This document shows positions 1-11,382 of a DNA stretch of 64,000 nucleotides, piece by piece (the stretch's first letter is position 1; each line of letters opens with the position of its first letter). The position numbers and the translations under genes are program-made. The stretch is from assembly GCA_019614645.1 (NCBI GenBank), contig JABWDB010000113.1, positions 36,736 to 100,735 of the forward strand. Direction: 5' to 3'. This stretch comes from Stratiolaelaps scimitus. Lineage: Eukaryota; Arthropoda; Arachnida; Mesostigmata; Laelapidae. The notes below the pieces were generated by a model. The model was not told where the DNA came from. It did no database searches and worked only from the letters and a program-made list of their open reading frames with translations.

Positions 1-281
1 CGTCAGCGGGGTGATTACTGATTGTCAAAGCGAATTTTGCCCGAATTTCCTATGGGCGTTCTCGTTGGCCGAGTCGCTTAACTCTGACACGCAAATTATA
101 GGGGTAGGCGAAATGGCGTCGAACAAAACACTGAGCCAGATGGAATGATTCCCCTTCAATTCAATGGTTCTCCTGTATTGATTGAGTCATTAGCTAATAT
201 GAGTTATTCTGCATCGGCTTTCTCGCGCTTCTCGTCCACCATCTGAATGGCATATAGAACAGGACGCGCAGTATACCAATT

Positions 282-325
282 ATTATTGTTGTTGTTGTTA
301 TTATTATTATTATTATTACTATTAT
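282..325. repeat. (TTA)n / (TTG)n trinucleotide microsatellite
   Basis: A run of ATT/TTA triplets with an internal TTG stretch is directly visible. Confidence 0.9.
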
Positions 326-1583
326 GCTTGATATCTCTGCCAAACTGACGAGTAGAAAATACGGTGGTTGTCACAAAGACGGCAGAATAAAATTACTTGC
401 TCGTCCAATGGTAGATCAAAGTGTAGCTGTCTGTATCTTGATCCTCTCGCGTTGTGGCCTGCGAGGCCACAATGTGAACATAAACAGGGCTGTGACGGCC
501 TATTCCCTTTACTAGTACAGACAGCTGACATTTGTTTGGCAAACTTTGTAGAACCCTTTGGAGAGCTAAGTGACACAGTGTTGGCTTGTACCCCAACAGA
601 GCGAAATCAACGTTGAATACATATCCTGTTTACGTGGAATCAAATTGACGGCGATTCCTGCGGACGACATTCGCCTTCGACCCAGCTAAACCAGCACCCG
701 CTAAGTGACACTACGGGACCGTCGGCTGATACTCAAATCAATAGTCAAACATAACAAACCAACTACACAATGCAATTATCAAAGCGAAATACATTAATCA
801 ACTATGGGCATAAAATAAAAGCTTTTACTATAGTAGTGTATATTTGCACATGCAAAGAGAACGAGGACGTTACACGGGGAGATGGTGCCAAATTGAGCAG
901 AGAAAAACGTATACAAAAACGAATTTTGTACCAAGAACGCCCCCAATGCAGTCGCCGTCCAAGATACATACATTGAGGTGCAACTGCGCATAGGCGGCGT
1001 TTTTTTTTCTGTGAATCAGTCCTTATTCGATTTTCCACCCAAGCTGTTAAATATTTGCTGAACGCGTACGTTAGAATATGGTATAGGCCATCCATCACAA
1101 ACAATACGGCAAGTTAAGGGTGAGGTTGAGCTATATTGGTTTGTTAAAGCAACTGTAGTTTTTCAATGCTTAAGTTCTCCTGTTACATAATAATGTTATT
1201 CAATCGTTGATTGACCGCGGTGGCAAGCTCGTGGCAAAATGCTGTGGCTTGATTATAGATTTTAATGATGTCTAAATTGGCATGAATTCCTGTGACGATT
1301 GACCACTATGGAACATTGTCGTCTGTCCAAAACCCCGTTCCATTTATTACCACTGACTGCATAGAAATGCCAAGAAGTTGACATCGGCGGGGTTAACTTA
1401 CACGCTGACGCAAGACTGCTGCAAATGAGGCTGACCACTTACCCGACCACTCAACACCGCCTAATGATTCGTTGTGTTACACGCACATGGATGAAAGTAT
1501 TGAAGTACTCTTTAGAGCATCCCTTCTTGATAATACTTCCATAGTGGCGTAGATTGAGGTCTAATAGTATTTATAGTCTTTAA

Positions 1584-1608
1584 TTATATATATATATATA
1601 TATATATA
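1584..1608. repeat. (TA)n microsatellite
   Basis: An uninterrupted TA run of about 25 bases. Confidence 0.9.
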
Positions 1609-1694
1609 GTATCAATGCAACAATAGAACTCTCGCTCGAATCCATCTGTCACCATCGCACACTGTTGTGGTCAACAGGGATCGCAAATCTACCT

Positions 1695-1843
1695 GGTAAG
1701 GGTAAGGGTCAAGCTTCATTGATTTATTTAAGGAACTGCAAACAATGCCCTCAAGTTCTCTAATATTATGTCATGCAACGCGATTCGAACCGGCGGTCTA
1801 CGGCTTTTTTCAGACAGAGACTCAGCCGTCCAAGCCGTCCTGG
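1695..1843 (-). mobile_element. SINE-1 copy (tRNA-derived SINE)
   Basis: Read on the minus strand, this has a tRNA-like head with a B box (GGTTCGAATCG), then the link ATGACATAAT, then the family tail (AGAGAACTTGAGG, GCAGTTCCTTAAATAAATCA) and a short TTACCC-type repeat at its end. The order matches the other SINE-1 copies. The head is diverged. Assigned by comparison within the window. Confidence 0.75.
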
Positions 1844-2756
1844 AGTTGAATGGATGACGTCGGAGACTAACAGTATATCCACTATGCTATTATTTTTGGG
1901 AATATTTAAGCGTTGGAGAGCTGCAGGTCCGTTCGAAATGAGCCATGCTTTGAATTGGTCTTTTATTAACAATTATTTCCACCTTCGACTCGTTCAACTC
2001 TCATAAACTATTTCGAATACTCGGTCAATTTTTTTCAGTTCTCCCATGCTGCCCAACGCCGCTGCTTAACATATTCTAGTTTTGGTAAATAGTTGTTTAT
2101 GCTAAAAGTACGTTGCCGCTGAGGCATGACAAATGGGGCATGAGCACCTGTGAGAAATGAGGTGAAAGAAATTAATGCTACTATTCATTAGCATTGTGAG
2201 CTCCACTAAAACAAGCGAAAATACGTTCTCCTCGAATGAAACGAACCCATGTTTGAGATGGATTGCCATTGTTATAAATGGAAGTCTAATCGAACTCACT
2301 CACGCGAATGACGACGACGGAAGTCGCCGTAAATTGACGGATTTTTATTCAATTTGTTCTCTCAAAAATTGACCCTCGAAGAGAACGGCAATGCAAAAAG
2401 AAAGTATGTGTGAAACGAAGCCTGAAATTGACTATACTATGGACAGAAAAGGTGTGCATACTCAACACTACATTGGATAACTACATCTGTCCTCAAAAAG
2501 CGTCAATATATTTTATGTTCGATTCGGACCTGAATGGTTGAATTGATCGACAAATCGATACCCGTTCAGGTGCGGACGAAGTAACAGATGCTTAACTCGC
2601 TATATATTCCGATTCAGACGCTTCTGCGAGAGGGTCCCAGAAATCGTTCGTTCTTGAAATCGCATATCGAGATTTGGTATCGTTCTATTATAGAGGATAT
2701 AATTAATTTAATTGTATGCCCCCCCCCTTTTTTGGCTATTAATAATAAACAAGTGC
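1844..2756. other. non-coding stretch, nothing recognised
   Basis: Only short frames without recognisable domains are present. A poly-C run lies near 2720-2727. Confidence 0.4.
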
Positions 2757-2799
2757 TTATTCTATATATCTAAAGGAACCTGGTAACATGGTGCCTATT

Positions 2800-3050
2800 C
2801 CTTCTATTACTAAGCTTCCAATTTCTGGAAGGTTGAACGACTGGCGGATTTCTTCAACAAACGATGGCGTGTCGAGCAGCAAATAGACAAGCCGGTTTCG
2901 TGCCGTGGCGTGCAAACCGAGTACTGACTTTAAGAACGCTGGTTTGACTCTGTCGATCGTGGCCAGGTCCCTGGAGGCGAGCTTATCCCAGACGATTTGA
3001 ATCCCATATGTAGCTATTGGCTCGATCTTCAAATTAAACAGTTTAAGAAA
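2800..3050 (-). pseudogene. LINE-E 3' segment: post-RT C-terminal fragment
   Basis: The minus-strand frame holds IATYGIQIVWDKL followed by DRVKPAFLKSVLGLHATARN and FVEEIRQSF, the region after the RT palm in a non-LTR retrotransposon. It continues in protein order the plus-strand segment at 3086-3660, which ends with SIDTALK. It is the 3' half of one insertion whose 5' half is inverted. Homologous scraps lie at 19890-20065, 56260-56420 and 57990-58175. It cannot function. Confidence 0.75.
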
Positions 3051-3116
3051 GCACCCCGTGACACGCCAGCTTTGAAAGAACTATCGTTCTTTCAAAGCTG
3101 GCGTGTCACGGGGTGC
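3051..3116. repeat. perfect 31-bp inverted repeat at LINE inversion junction
   Basis: The arm 3051-3081 and its exact reverse complement 3086-3116 flank a 4-base loop (TATC). The right arm is the 5' end of the plus-strand RT segment; the left arm is an extra copy in the other orientation, fused to the LINE-E 3' segment. Confidence 0.95.
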
Positions 3117-3660
3117 CGCTTAACATACTAGGTCTGCTGAAGGATATCCTACAGAAGAGTTTGGTCATCATTGATGATGGAGTCATAGAGAGACACGGGG
3201 TTGAACAGACGACTGGGTTTGCCCAAGGCGACAACCTAAGTCCGTTACTCTTCTCACTCCTCATCAGCGATCTTCCTACGCGTGTCAAGCAACGGCACTC
3301 TTCTGTCAATCTCATCCTGTATGCAGATGACCTCGTAATGTACTGTACGAGTAGATTTCACCTCCAGCAGGCACTAGCAACTTTGAATACCTATGTCGCC
3401 GACACCGGCCTTCAAATTAACAAGGCTAAAACAGTCGCAATGAAGTTCCGAAAAAGGGGGGAGGCTTAGCGGAAACGACTCGTTCCAACTGGACGATGAG
3501 CGGCTGGAAATAGTTAACTCGTTCACATACCTCGGTCTAACAATAACAACAACAGGCAGGTCATTCGCTTTGCATGTTGAAGACCGAGCTAGAAAAGCGA
3601 CGATTGCGACGACCTCGATCGAACGACCGCAAAAGCTATCAATCGACACTGCTCTTAAAT
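3086..3660 (+). pseudogene. LINE-E RT fragment (inverted 5' segment)
   Basis: This encodes a reverse transcriptase fragment: GFAQGDNLSPLLFSLLISDL (RT motif with QGD), then LILYADDLVMY with the catalytic YADD intact, then GLQINKAKT. A frameshift near 3468 moves the frame to DDERLEIVNSFTYLGLTI, which continues to SIDTALK at about 3657. Residues upstream of the QGD block are missing. Relative to the 3' segment at 2800-3050 it is inverted, as in twin-priming products. It is a relic. Confidence 0.8.
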
Positions 3661-3900
3661 TTCCTCAGATATTTCCCTGTTATACACCTTACGGACATAG
3701 TTTCATACCCACGAGGCACCAGCGCGTGACTCACTTTTTGGCAACTAATCGATTTTAAATTGGGAAAAAATTGTTCGTCGACCCCTGCCACGATTGATTA
3801 ACGAAAAGGTGGGGATTGTGCACCCGCGAGTGTTTAATCAGTTACAAATATTGCGCATTACCCGACCAGCATCTGCGGGAGTGGTCGGTGACTGTGTATT

Positions 3901-4072
3901 CGGGCAGGGTCACCTCAGAATCAACGAAAGCAAAAATAGCTCCAACTGTCTCACTGGTTACTGTCGCTGACCGGTGATTTTCAGGCCGAGCTGTGGCTCC
4001 CGTCAAAGGGCTCCAGGTTTTTTTCAGCCAACCCATGCGCTCCGGGTGCTCAGGGATGCACCAGTCTGTTCA
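3901..4072 (+). repeat. Rep-B copy 1, left part
   Basis: Nearly identical to 48300-48472 and, from about 27181, to 27312. In those copies the sequence runs straight on into the block that here resumes at 5236; the gap is filled by a LINE insertion. The 5-base GTTCA at 4068-4072 is repeated at 5236-5240, as expected for a target-site duplication. Confidence 0.8.
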
Positions 4073-5235
4073 ATTCAATTTTTCAATTCAATTATTTCTT
4101 TATTGACGGAACTGCGAAATATTACAACGCTTAAGTTCTCGTATTAAAAAATAAGATAAAAAGAACGATCACCAATGTATTTCACAAAGTTCTTCGAGGT
4201 GACATACCGTCAAAACTTATCACAAAGTCATATTGAACAACATGATTACAAGTGGTTTACTGGATTTGATTCAAATAAGATTTTAGCCTTTTTTTTAGTT
4301 CGAAAGCAAATTTCTTAACACATGTGAGAGATCGAATCTCTCTAGGCAAAGGACCCCAGACTGACGGCAGGCGATAAGCGAGCGTATGGCGGCTTGATTC
4401 CTTATAGTCAGAGGTGTCATGAACACTGTCGCTCTACGAGCAGTTCGTTTGGTGCAGGCTTTCATCGGAAGAGCAGCGTCTATGGGCACAATGCCCTTGT
4501 GTAACTTGAAAGCAAAAAGAGCGACGTGGAGTGAGTACAATGTCGTCAGCGAAGGAAAGTCAAATTTCACTAGGAAGTCCGCAACCGAGTCTCTTCGAGT
4601 TCTACCAGCAATAGCTCGGAGCGCGTTATTCTGTATAATCTCCCCTCTCTGAAATACATTTTTGTAGCATCCCCCCCAGGCTGATATACCATAGCTGAGT
4701 AGAGAGACAAGAGGGGCTTTGTAAAGATACACCAAACCGTCTATAGGGACTCCAAGCTCTCTAAGTCGATTTCGCTAAGTCTCTAAGAGGCTACTTTCTC
4801 TAAGTCGAAAGAGGCTACTACAGCGTAACACTTTGGCAATACGGAACTTAAATGATCCTTCCATCTGAGCTTTGCGTTCAAAACCAGGCCCAGGCATCTG
4901 ACCGTAGGAGACCACTGCATTTCAATATCACAGAGAAACGCATTTGGCCGATCGGAATGTTCCGTTGTGGTTAGCGAAACAGAGTTATACTTCGTTTTCC
5001 TTGCATTAATGGCAAGACAGAAACTCTCAAACGTTTTTACGATGACGTCTACTTTACGAAGCGCCTCAGAAATGTCCTGTTGTGCCCTTTCCGGCCGCAC
5101 GCGAAACAACATAGTGGTGTCATCCGCTTCGGCGATTGTTTTACAAAAACCATCGTTATCAATTTTCCGTAGAATAACATTTATAAGTATTATAAACATG
5201 TACGGTCCAAGAATGGAGCCCTGCGGTGTCCCTAA
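4073..5235 (-). mobile_element. 5'-truncated LINE-F-type retrotransposon, RT and C-terminal region
   Basis: On the minus strand the sequence opens inside the RT: GTPQGSILGPYMFIILINV, then AEADDTTM where the canonical YADD has lost its first residue, then CLGLVLNAKLRWKDHL. After a frame break near 4780 it continues in 4295-4735 with LLSYGISAWGG and QNNALRAIAGRTRRDSVADF, the C-terminal region seen in LINE-F at 24158-25060. The 3' end carries the LINE-F-type tail (AACTTAAGCGTTGTAATA, GCAGTTCCGTCAATAAAG) and TTGAA repeats. It interrupts Rep-B copy 1 and is flanked by GTTCA duplications. It looks like a jockey/CR1-group element, non-functional. Confidence 0.8.
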
Positions 5236-6290
5236 GTTCAGAACTGTGAACGCAAGAATCGAAGAGTCATGAACTTAGATCAAAACTGAACGCACGGCGT
5301 GATGCCACGGATGGACGCGGCTTTAGAGCGGCCGATTTTTTCGACATCAGGAGGTCCGAACAAAAAACCCCTATCATGATGAAACAAAGGCATAAACATT
5401 ACTGCACTGTAGAGGTCATGCTGCTTATGTTACGCACATCGGCCTATTTTACTAATTAAGATCCGCTCTCCTAACAGCTTGTTGTTTCATTGTTCAACCA
5501 ATATCAATCATACTGCAGAAGTGCAGGGAGTGACCCGCAAGAGTCGAGCATTGGGTGGCGTGGTACGCAGCCCATGATGTGAGTAATGCCTTCACACGCG
5601 GCTGCCTAAACTGCACTTCAGTAGTTGAGCACACAAGATGTTAACTATGAATCGCGCGTACGCAGAATGACTATTGCAAGTTGTTTCACTATTCCCTAGT
5701 AGCAGGCTGGGAGATAGATCCGGGATATTCCCAGATCCGAGATCAAAGACTTACAATAGCCCACTGGGGCGGTCTGACCTTTTGATTTTCTTTGATGACA
5801 TCAAGTCTAGCCCGTTGACGGAACGCCGACAGTTAAGATGGCAGGAATCATTGTCATCCGCAGTTCACACTGCGTTTGCACCGCAGAGATCTTCCCTTCG
5901 CCGAAAAGCTCAGTCACTATCGGATGTAGTTCACGATCGATGGGGCTTCGTTGGACACCCAAGTGTTTTTCGAGCAGAGGCGGTGGATCGACGGATTCAC
6001 CTGTTTGCCGAATCACCCCGCAGCCAATTGCTGATGCTGATGCCGCGAAGACCCTCGAGGGTAGTGAACCCAGCTCTGCCAGACGTTCACAGTAGCTCAA
6101 AAGCCACAGATCACAAGCGGCCATTACGAACACTTTGAGCTGTTATAGAGAACTATTGTAAATATTGTAGAATGATCGCTATATAAGTTGTTTTTTTTCT
6201 TAATTTAATGAGCTGACCCTCAACTCTACCCCCATCTGGCATGCCTCAGCACATAACCTTTAGCTATTACTACGAGTACCAGCTAAATAA
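5236..6290 (+). repeat. Rep-B copy 1, right part (long subfamily)
   Basis: This shares about 1 kb with 27300-28020, 28808-29746 and 48470-49150. It has the long form, with an extra 370-base segment (about 5375-5755) that copies 2 and 4 lack. A plus frame (5674-6138) and a minus frame (5807-6133) are both open. The same frames recur in other copies, so one may be a fossil coding region, but no domain was recognised. The copy ends near 6290 where similarity stops. Confidence 0.75.
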
Positions 6291-6464
6291 GTTTGAAAAT
6301 TCGTCCTTAATTTGAAAACATGACACAACCTTGATATATACTATGAAGTGGATGCCGACAATAGTGAGAGGAACTGAATAATAATTCAATAGAAGAAACA
6401 ACAAATCCGTCGTAAATACAAGCTGTCATGGTTTCCATTTGTATGGAGTACAACCTGCCATGGC

Positions 6465-6632
6465 AATGTATATATCTGTTGACAGAATAATCTATTACAA
6501 TTGTGAAATCGTAATTGCATGATCAATTTGATGATAATTCACTCTTACTTTTTCTCTATTTTTTAATCGGGAACTTAAGCATTATTAAAATTGCAGTTCC
6601 GGAAATAAACTGCAAATGTTATGTTATGTTAT
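6465..6632 (+). mobile_element. LINE-F 3' end fragment
   Basis: This matches 36270-36440 and the reverse complement of 24160-24300: CTGTTGACAGAATAATCTAT, AATCGTAATTGCATGA, then the tail GAACTTAAGCATT, GCAGTTCCGGAAATAAAC and a TGTTA repeat. It is a severely 5'-truncated insertion without coding sequence. Confidence 0.75.
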
Positions 6633-8889
6633 TTGGCTGAGCAGTGGTTGTATGATGCAATTATATTATATAATACCGGAATCGAAGTTGTAGTTTACTG
6701 ACATTTTGGGCAAATTAATTATAGAAACCATTCACATAGTCTTCAGAAATAGATCTTGACAAATTAGTCATCGCCCGTAACGGAGCGTTTGTGGCGGGTC
6801 CAACAGTGTGACGATTCTCAGTAACTTTTATCCGTGTGAACGGCTACAGAGAGAGAGAGAGAGAGAGGGTCTCCTTGAATTAGTATGTAGATATACGTAA
6901 TCATCGCCGACCAAAGAGGTGCTCATTAGAGACTCAGAGAACAAACTGAAAACTATTATATTAACGAATTCCGTTCAAACGTTGGCCTCTTTAAATTCCA
7001 ATAACTTTTGAACTAAATGAGTTAGAACAAAGATCCTCTGCTATGAGTTAGAGGTACTCCCAGCTTTATTCACACGCCGATTCTCGGGCGACAAGATTTT
7101 CACCTCTAAAAAAGGTTTTATTCTTCTCCCTATGTTGTAGGCGGTTCACTCATTTCTCAATAAATTAATTTGGCGCACCACAACGAAGTGGTCCAACACA
7201 CTCATATTGTCCAGCTCACGTAGCACTCTGAGGTCAGAAGTATCATCTCCTATTTGAAGAACGAATCTCGAATGGTTCCACGTCAATGGCGTGACATCCG
7301 GCATTGACCTCCACTCATAAACCTGTGATGTATCCTGCCGAGGGCATTGAGATGCCTTTGTTTTATGTGGAGCCTCCAAATACGACACAATACGAAAACA
7401 TAAGAAGCACAAGGCAATAGAAGAGACGACTACAGCGCTAAATCAAACTCAATATGTTTTATAACAGGACCAGCGAAAAATGGATTGTTGAAATCGAGAA
7501 ATTGAGTTGATCGCGCGAACCACATCTGTGACCGTCGAATGTCTTTATCGACAAGGCCATCGAATGCACGGTACAGCTTCAGGGCGCCTGCTCGAACAGA
7601 ACGTCTACTCGCAAATAGACTCTCTGTTTCCTTTCGGAATCACATAATGTTTCTTTGTCTTTCATATGGTCAGGACTCTGTTGGGACACACTGTATGTCC
7701 CATCTGGCGAGGGAGAGAACAGATGTTTCAAGTTCCAAAATCAAATTCATTTTCGGAACCGCAATACAATATGCTTTAGTTCTCGATACAAAATATAAAA
7801 AATAAAATAAAAAGAGATACAAATAAAATAAAAGGGGTGTTTTCTGCACCCCAGCTCACGCTGACACTAAACACATTACATGTCTTCACCTGATTGATTT
7901 CTGATATCAAGTTTTAGTTTTAGCGAACTCACTTGTTTGTATCTCCTGTAATGCATGCCGCTTTCATAGTAGATAGATTGTATGGAATATAATCGTTCGA
8001 CTAATCGTGAAATCCATCTTTATCATTAAGTGTTCTATCGTTTGAGAGAGCTTATTTGACATCTATATCACCAATCAGTGCAAGAAGAACACAATAGGCC
8101 AAACTATTCGGTTGCAGGACCACAGTTACATTAGACCATAGAAAGGGTGACATTGCGGGAAAAATATTGCAGCTGCGAGGGGACTCTTTCATCTAACTAA
8201 AAGAAGAAAGATGGCTGGAAACCTAAGCCAATATCAATGGAGCTGTCTATTGTACGTAGAGAGCATAGGAGGATATCCATAGAGCAAAAACCTATCAACA
8301 AGACAAATGTTCTGACAGGTGTTTGTTAATTGTGAGGACACATTTCCTATTTTTGTTTCCAGGATAAAGGATATCACGTCGAGAGTGTCACGATGTAAAG
8401 TCAAAGCCTCATAAAAAAACGCCGGTCGTATGCATAAATTTTAATACTTGAAATATTGTATACAATTCCATCCATCTCAGTTATCAACGACACATCGGAC
8501 TGGCTCTCATAGACGCTGAGAGTAGGCGCTGTTGATACTGTTGCTAGAACGAGCGAGCTACCACCATCTGTTCGCCGTAAACAAATTCTCTCAACTTTCG
8601 CTAAGTTCACAAGAGCGCGTAACATTTCGTCGACAAAGTTATCCACGATTGCTACAGTTTCACGCCGTTGGTCTCAATTTTCTCCCCTCAATTTTCTCTC
8701 CTCAAATGTTCTAATTAGTAGCTTGTTCTGTCCAGTGAGTTTGTATTCCCACATCGCCATAGTGGTATCAATAATAGCATACTGCAAGTTACTCGTTTTT
8801 GCTGAATCTAGACGCTCGGTCTTTTAGACAAAGTATCCAACAAATTTGCCCAGTGGGCCTCTATGGTTGAGCCTTGGGCCGAGGGACTG
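6633..8889. other. non-coding stretch, nothing recognised
   Basis: A (GA)n run lies at 6846-6868. Minus frames at 7146-7412 (88 codons) and 8401-8646 (81 codons) are open but show no motif, no related copy in the window and no convincing splice context. No product is called. Confidence 0.4.
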
Positions 8890-9440
8890 GCGTAGATGAT
8901 CTAGAGATTGGTGTAGAAATTCATCTCAAAGCCAACCGCAGAAGGATTTTGCCTCTATGGAGAACATACATGCCCGAAGGTTGTTAAAAAGTAGAATTTC
9001 GTAAGATATATTATGTTAACTGATTATAGTGATTTATTAGAAAAATAATACAGCTACACTCTGGATATTCTGCCGATCCACGTGATCAGGTTTGGCACCG
9101 ATATTAAGGAACATATCGATTCGAACTTCTTTTCGAACAGATATAATAGAGTGCCCAAATTAATCCAGGTACACCTTGATTTGTTTCAGTAACTCATCGA
9201 GCATTCTACTGCACATACCTGCTTCGATTTGTGTCTACGGCTAGTAATAATAATAATAATAATAATAATAATTTTAATTATTATTATTATAATCGACGGC
9301 TGCCAAAACAATAGCAGTACTCAATACAGGTTTGACATGGACAAAATGACAGTTTGTTAAACAAACTGAACACTACTGTTTGCAAAAGTGGAACCAAGCT
9401 AGGTCCCCAGACGACACCAAAAATGAAAATCCTTGATGAA
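8890..9440 (+). repeat. Rep-C copy 1
   Basis: Collinear with 29915-30625 through several diverged blocks (for example GGATTTTGCC, GGCACCGATATTAAGGAACA, CATACCTGCTTCGATTTGTG, AAGCTAGGTCCCCAG). A (TAA)n then (TTA)n microsatellite, which forms an inverted repeat, lies at 9243-9290 and is expanded differently in the other copy. No coding content is recognised; the element class is unknown. Confidence 0.7.
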
Positions 9441-11349
9441 CTCAGCGGCGGCATAAGAGAATCCTATCTGCATGTGCCAACTTCTACCACGCTTCTCACT
9501 ATACGAACGTAACAGCATGTTAACATTAGAAACACCCATTAAAATACAAGCCACACGGCATGCTTGAGGGAGAATATCCTCCAACATGTCGAACAGGTGT
9601 CTCTGTAATAGAAATTACCCATGTTGAAACCAATTATGTAGCTGTCGAAGGTAACGCCTTTTTTTTTAATGTGAAATAGCTCTTTGTTTAGTCATAACGG
9701 AGGTATAAATTTTCAGTCTATAGAGATCAACAACGAACTTTGCTCTTCTGAGTAAATGGTTACCCTATTGTATGAGATGAATATCTTCATTTCATTTTAC
9801 ACAATTATTCAACTAATAATTGCAAGGTATGGCATAAGCGCAAAGAGCAGAGTTATTAGCTTCCTTTGCAACCGGACGCATGAGCATAGTTGATCGTTAT
9901 GTCGTGCTTACCACGACAATGTCAAGCCCATTGTCCCTATTTTATGATAAAGACTCCGAGAGTTTCAAGTTAACCTCGCTTTTTGAGACACCCGGCCCCT
10001 GTAAAATTACTAAACACTTGACTTTTGTTCCTTAGAGAACCCGTAACCGTGAATTCAGTAGTTACACCCAACTCACTCCGAATAATTAGTCCTATTTGTT
10101 TTATCCAAGCTAAACTAGAACATTGATGATCGCATCAGGCCAGCCCATCGTTGGAGGCGGAAAGATCTTATTGGCTTCTGATCTTATTGCATCACTGGTT
10201 TTCTTCAGAAAAGTAAATGCGCGATACACGGAGGAACGACATTTAGAAAAAAAAACGTAATAACTGAATGACGCCAATGAAGCCGTCGGTGTATTCTTCG
10301 CCGAGGAAGTCCTTCGGGCTAGCTTGTGCAGCAGCAGGCGGCAACGTCTATTTTTGTTTCACAGTTTTATAGTAATGGTCGCGATCGACGTCACTCGAGG
10401 TAAATTCAATTGGACTTCTGCAGACCCTTCCGCAATGCCCGTAGTAACACCACATTAAACAGTGACGAGGAAGAACTAAAGCGGAAACATAATTACTATT
10501 AAATAATATATTAGATATTAGTACAATGTGTCTTCTTCTCTTTTTATTCTTTTTTTTTTTTAGAGAGGCGGAAATTTTCTTCAATCGCACGGACACCACC
10601 AGGGACACCTTCCAATCTCCATGGAAGTGGGCCGATCCAATGCACAGGGGGTTGACGTGGACGACAAAACGCCGCCTCTGCCTGCTAAAACCACCATCCT
10701 CTGCTGAGAGTGTATCTCTTCCCCAGATTCGGAGTATCTTCTACTCTGTCCGTCAAATCAAAGTACATGGTGGGCTGTATTGCTCATTTTGAGCTTAAAC
10801 ATAGCGAGACGGACGATTGCGCTCTCGATAACCTCGACGAATCAAGGAGGAAGCATGAACATTTCAATTATACATACATGAATTAACATGAAATCAATCG
10901 CTATAATGCTGATTAGCGGTCATTCATCAATCGTACTGGGTATGTACAGGTTTCCGTATCAACCGCTATACACAGCGGTGGTGCCTTCGTTCCTCTTCTC
11001 GTTATTGTATTCTGGATAAATGGCCAAAAAATAATAATCAAACTCCACCGTTTCGTTCGCGTTGACGATGCCAAACCGTCCACATATATATATATATATA
11101 TCTACTATACATACCATTCGTGTCTATGCACCTGCTGTACCCTTGCTCTCACTTTCGACGAGGAACGCACTATCAGCCACCGTATTTTCCTTCTCTGGCG
11201 CGGTGGCGGCGACGCTCAGATGATGAAATCGACTCGTTGTATATTGTGTATAACAGTGTACGCTTTTACGCTACAAAATGGCTGATTGTGAACGCTTGGC
11301 TAGACATCATCGATCGATCGCGGAAAATTGTAACCGTCTCATTGGAGGA

Positions 11350-11382
<33 letters not shown>

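Larger units (their letters stand above)
1..1694. other. non-coding stretch, no gene recognised
   Basis: No reading frame here shows a recognisable domain or plausible splice structure. The stretch holds two simple repeats, listed separately. At about 1142-1180 there is a weak minus-strand match to the SINE-1 / LINE-F tail (reverse complement of an AACTTAAGCATTG-like string), too short to call as a copy. Confidence 0.5.

Noticed and set aside
5807..6133. Rep-B minus-strand frame as a host gene
   Set aside because: It occurs in several interspersed copies, is unrecognised and is broken in copy 3; treated as repeat content.
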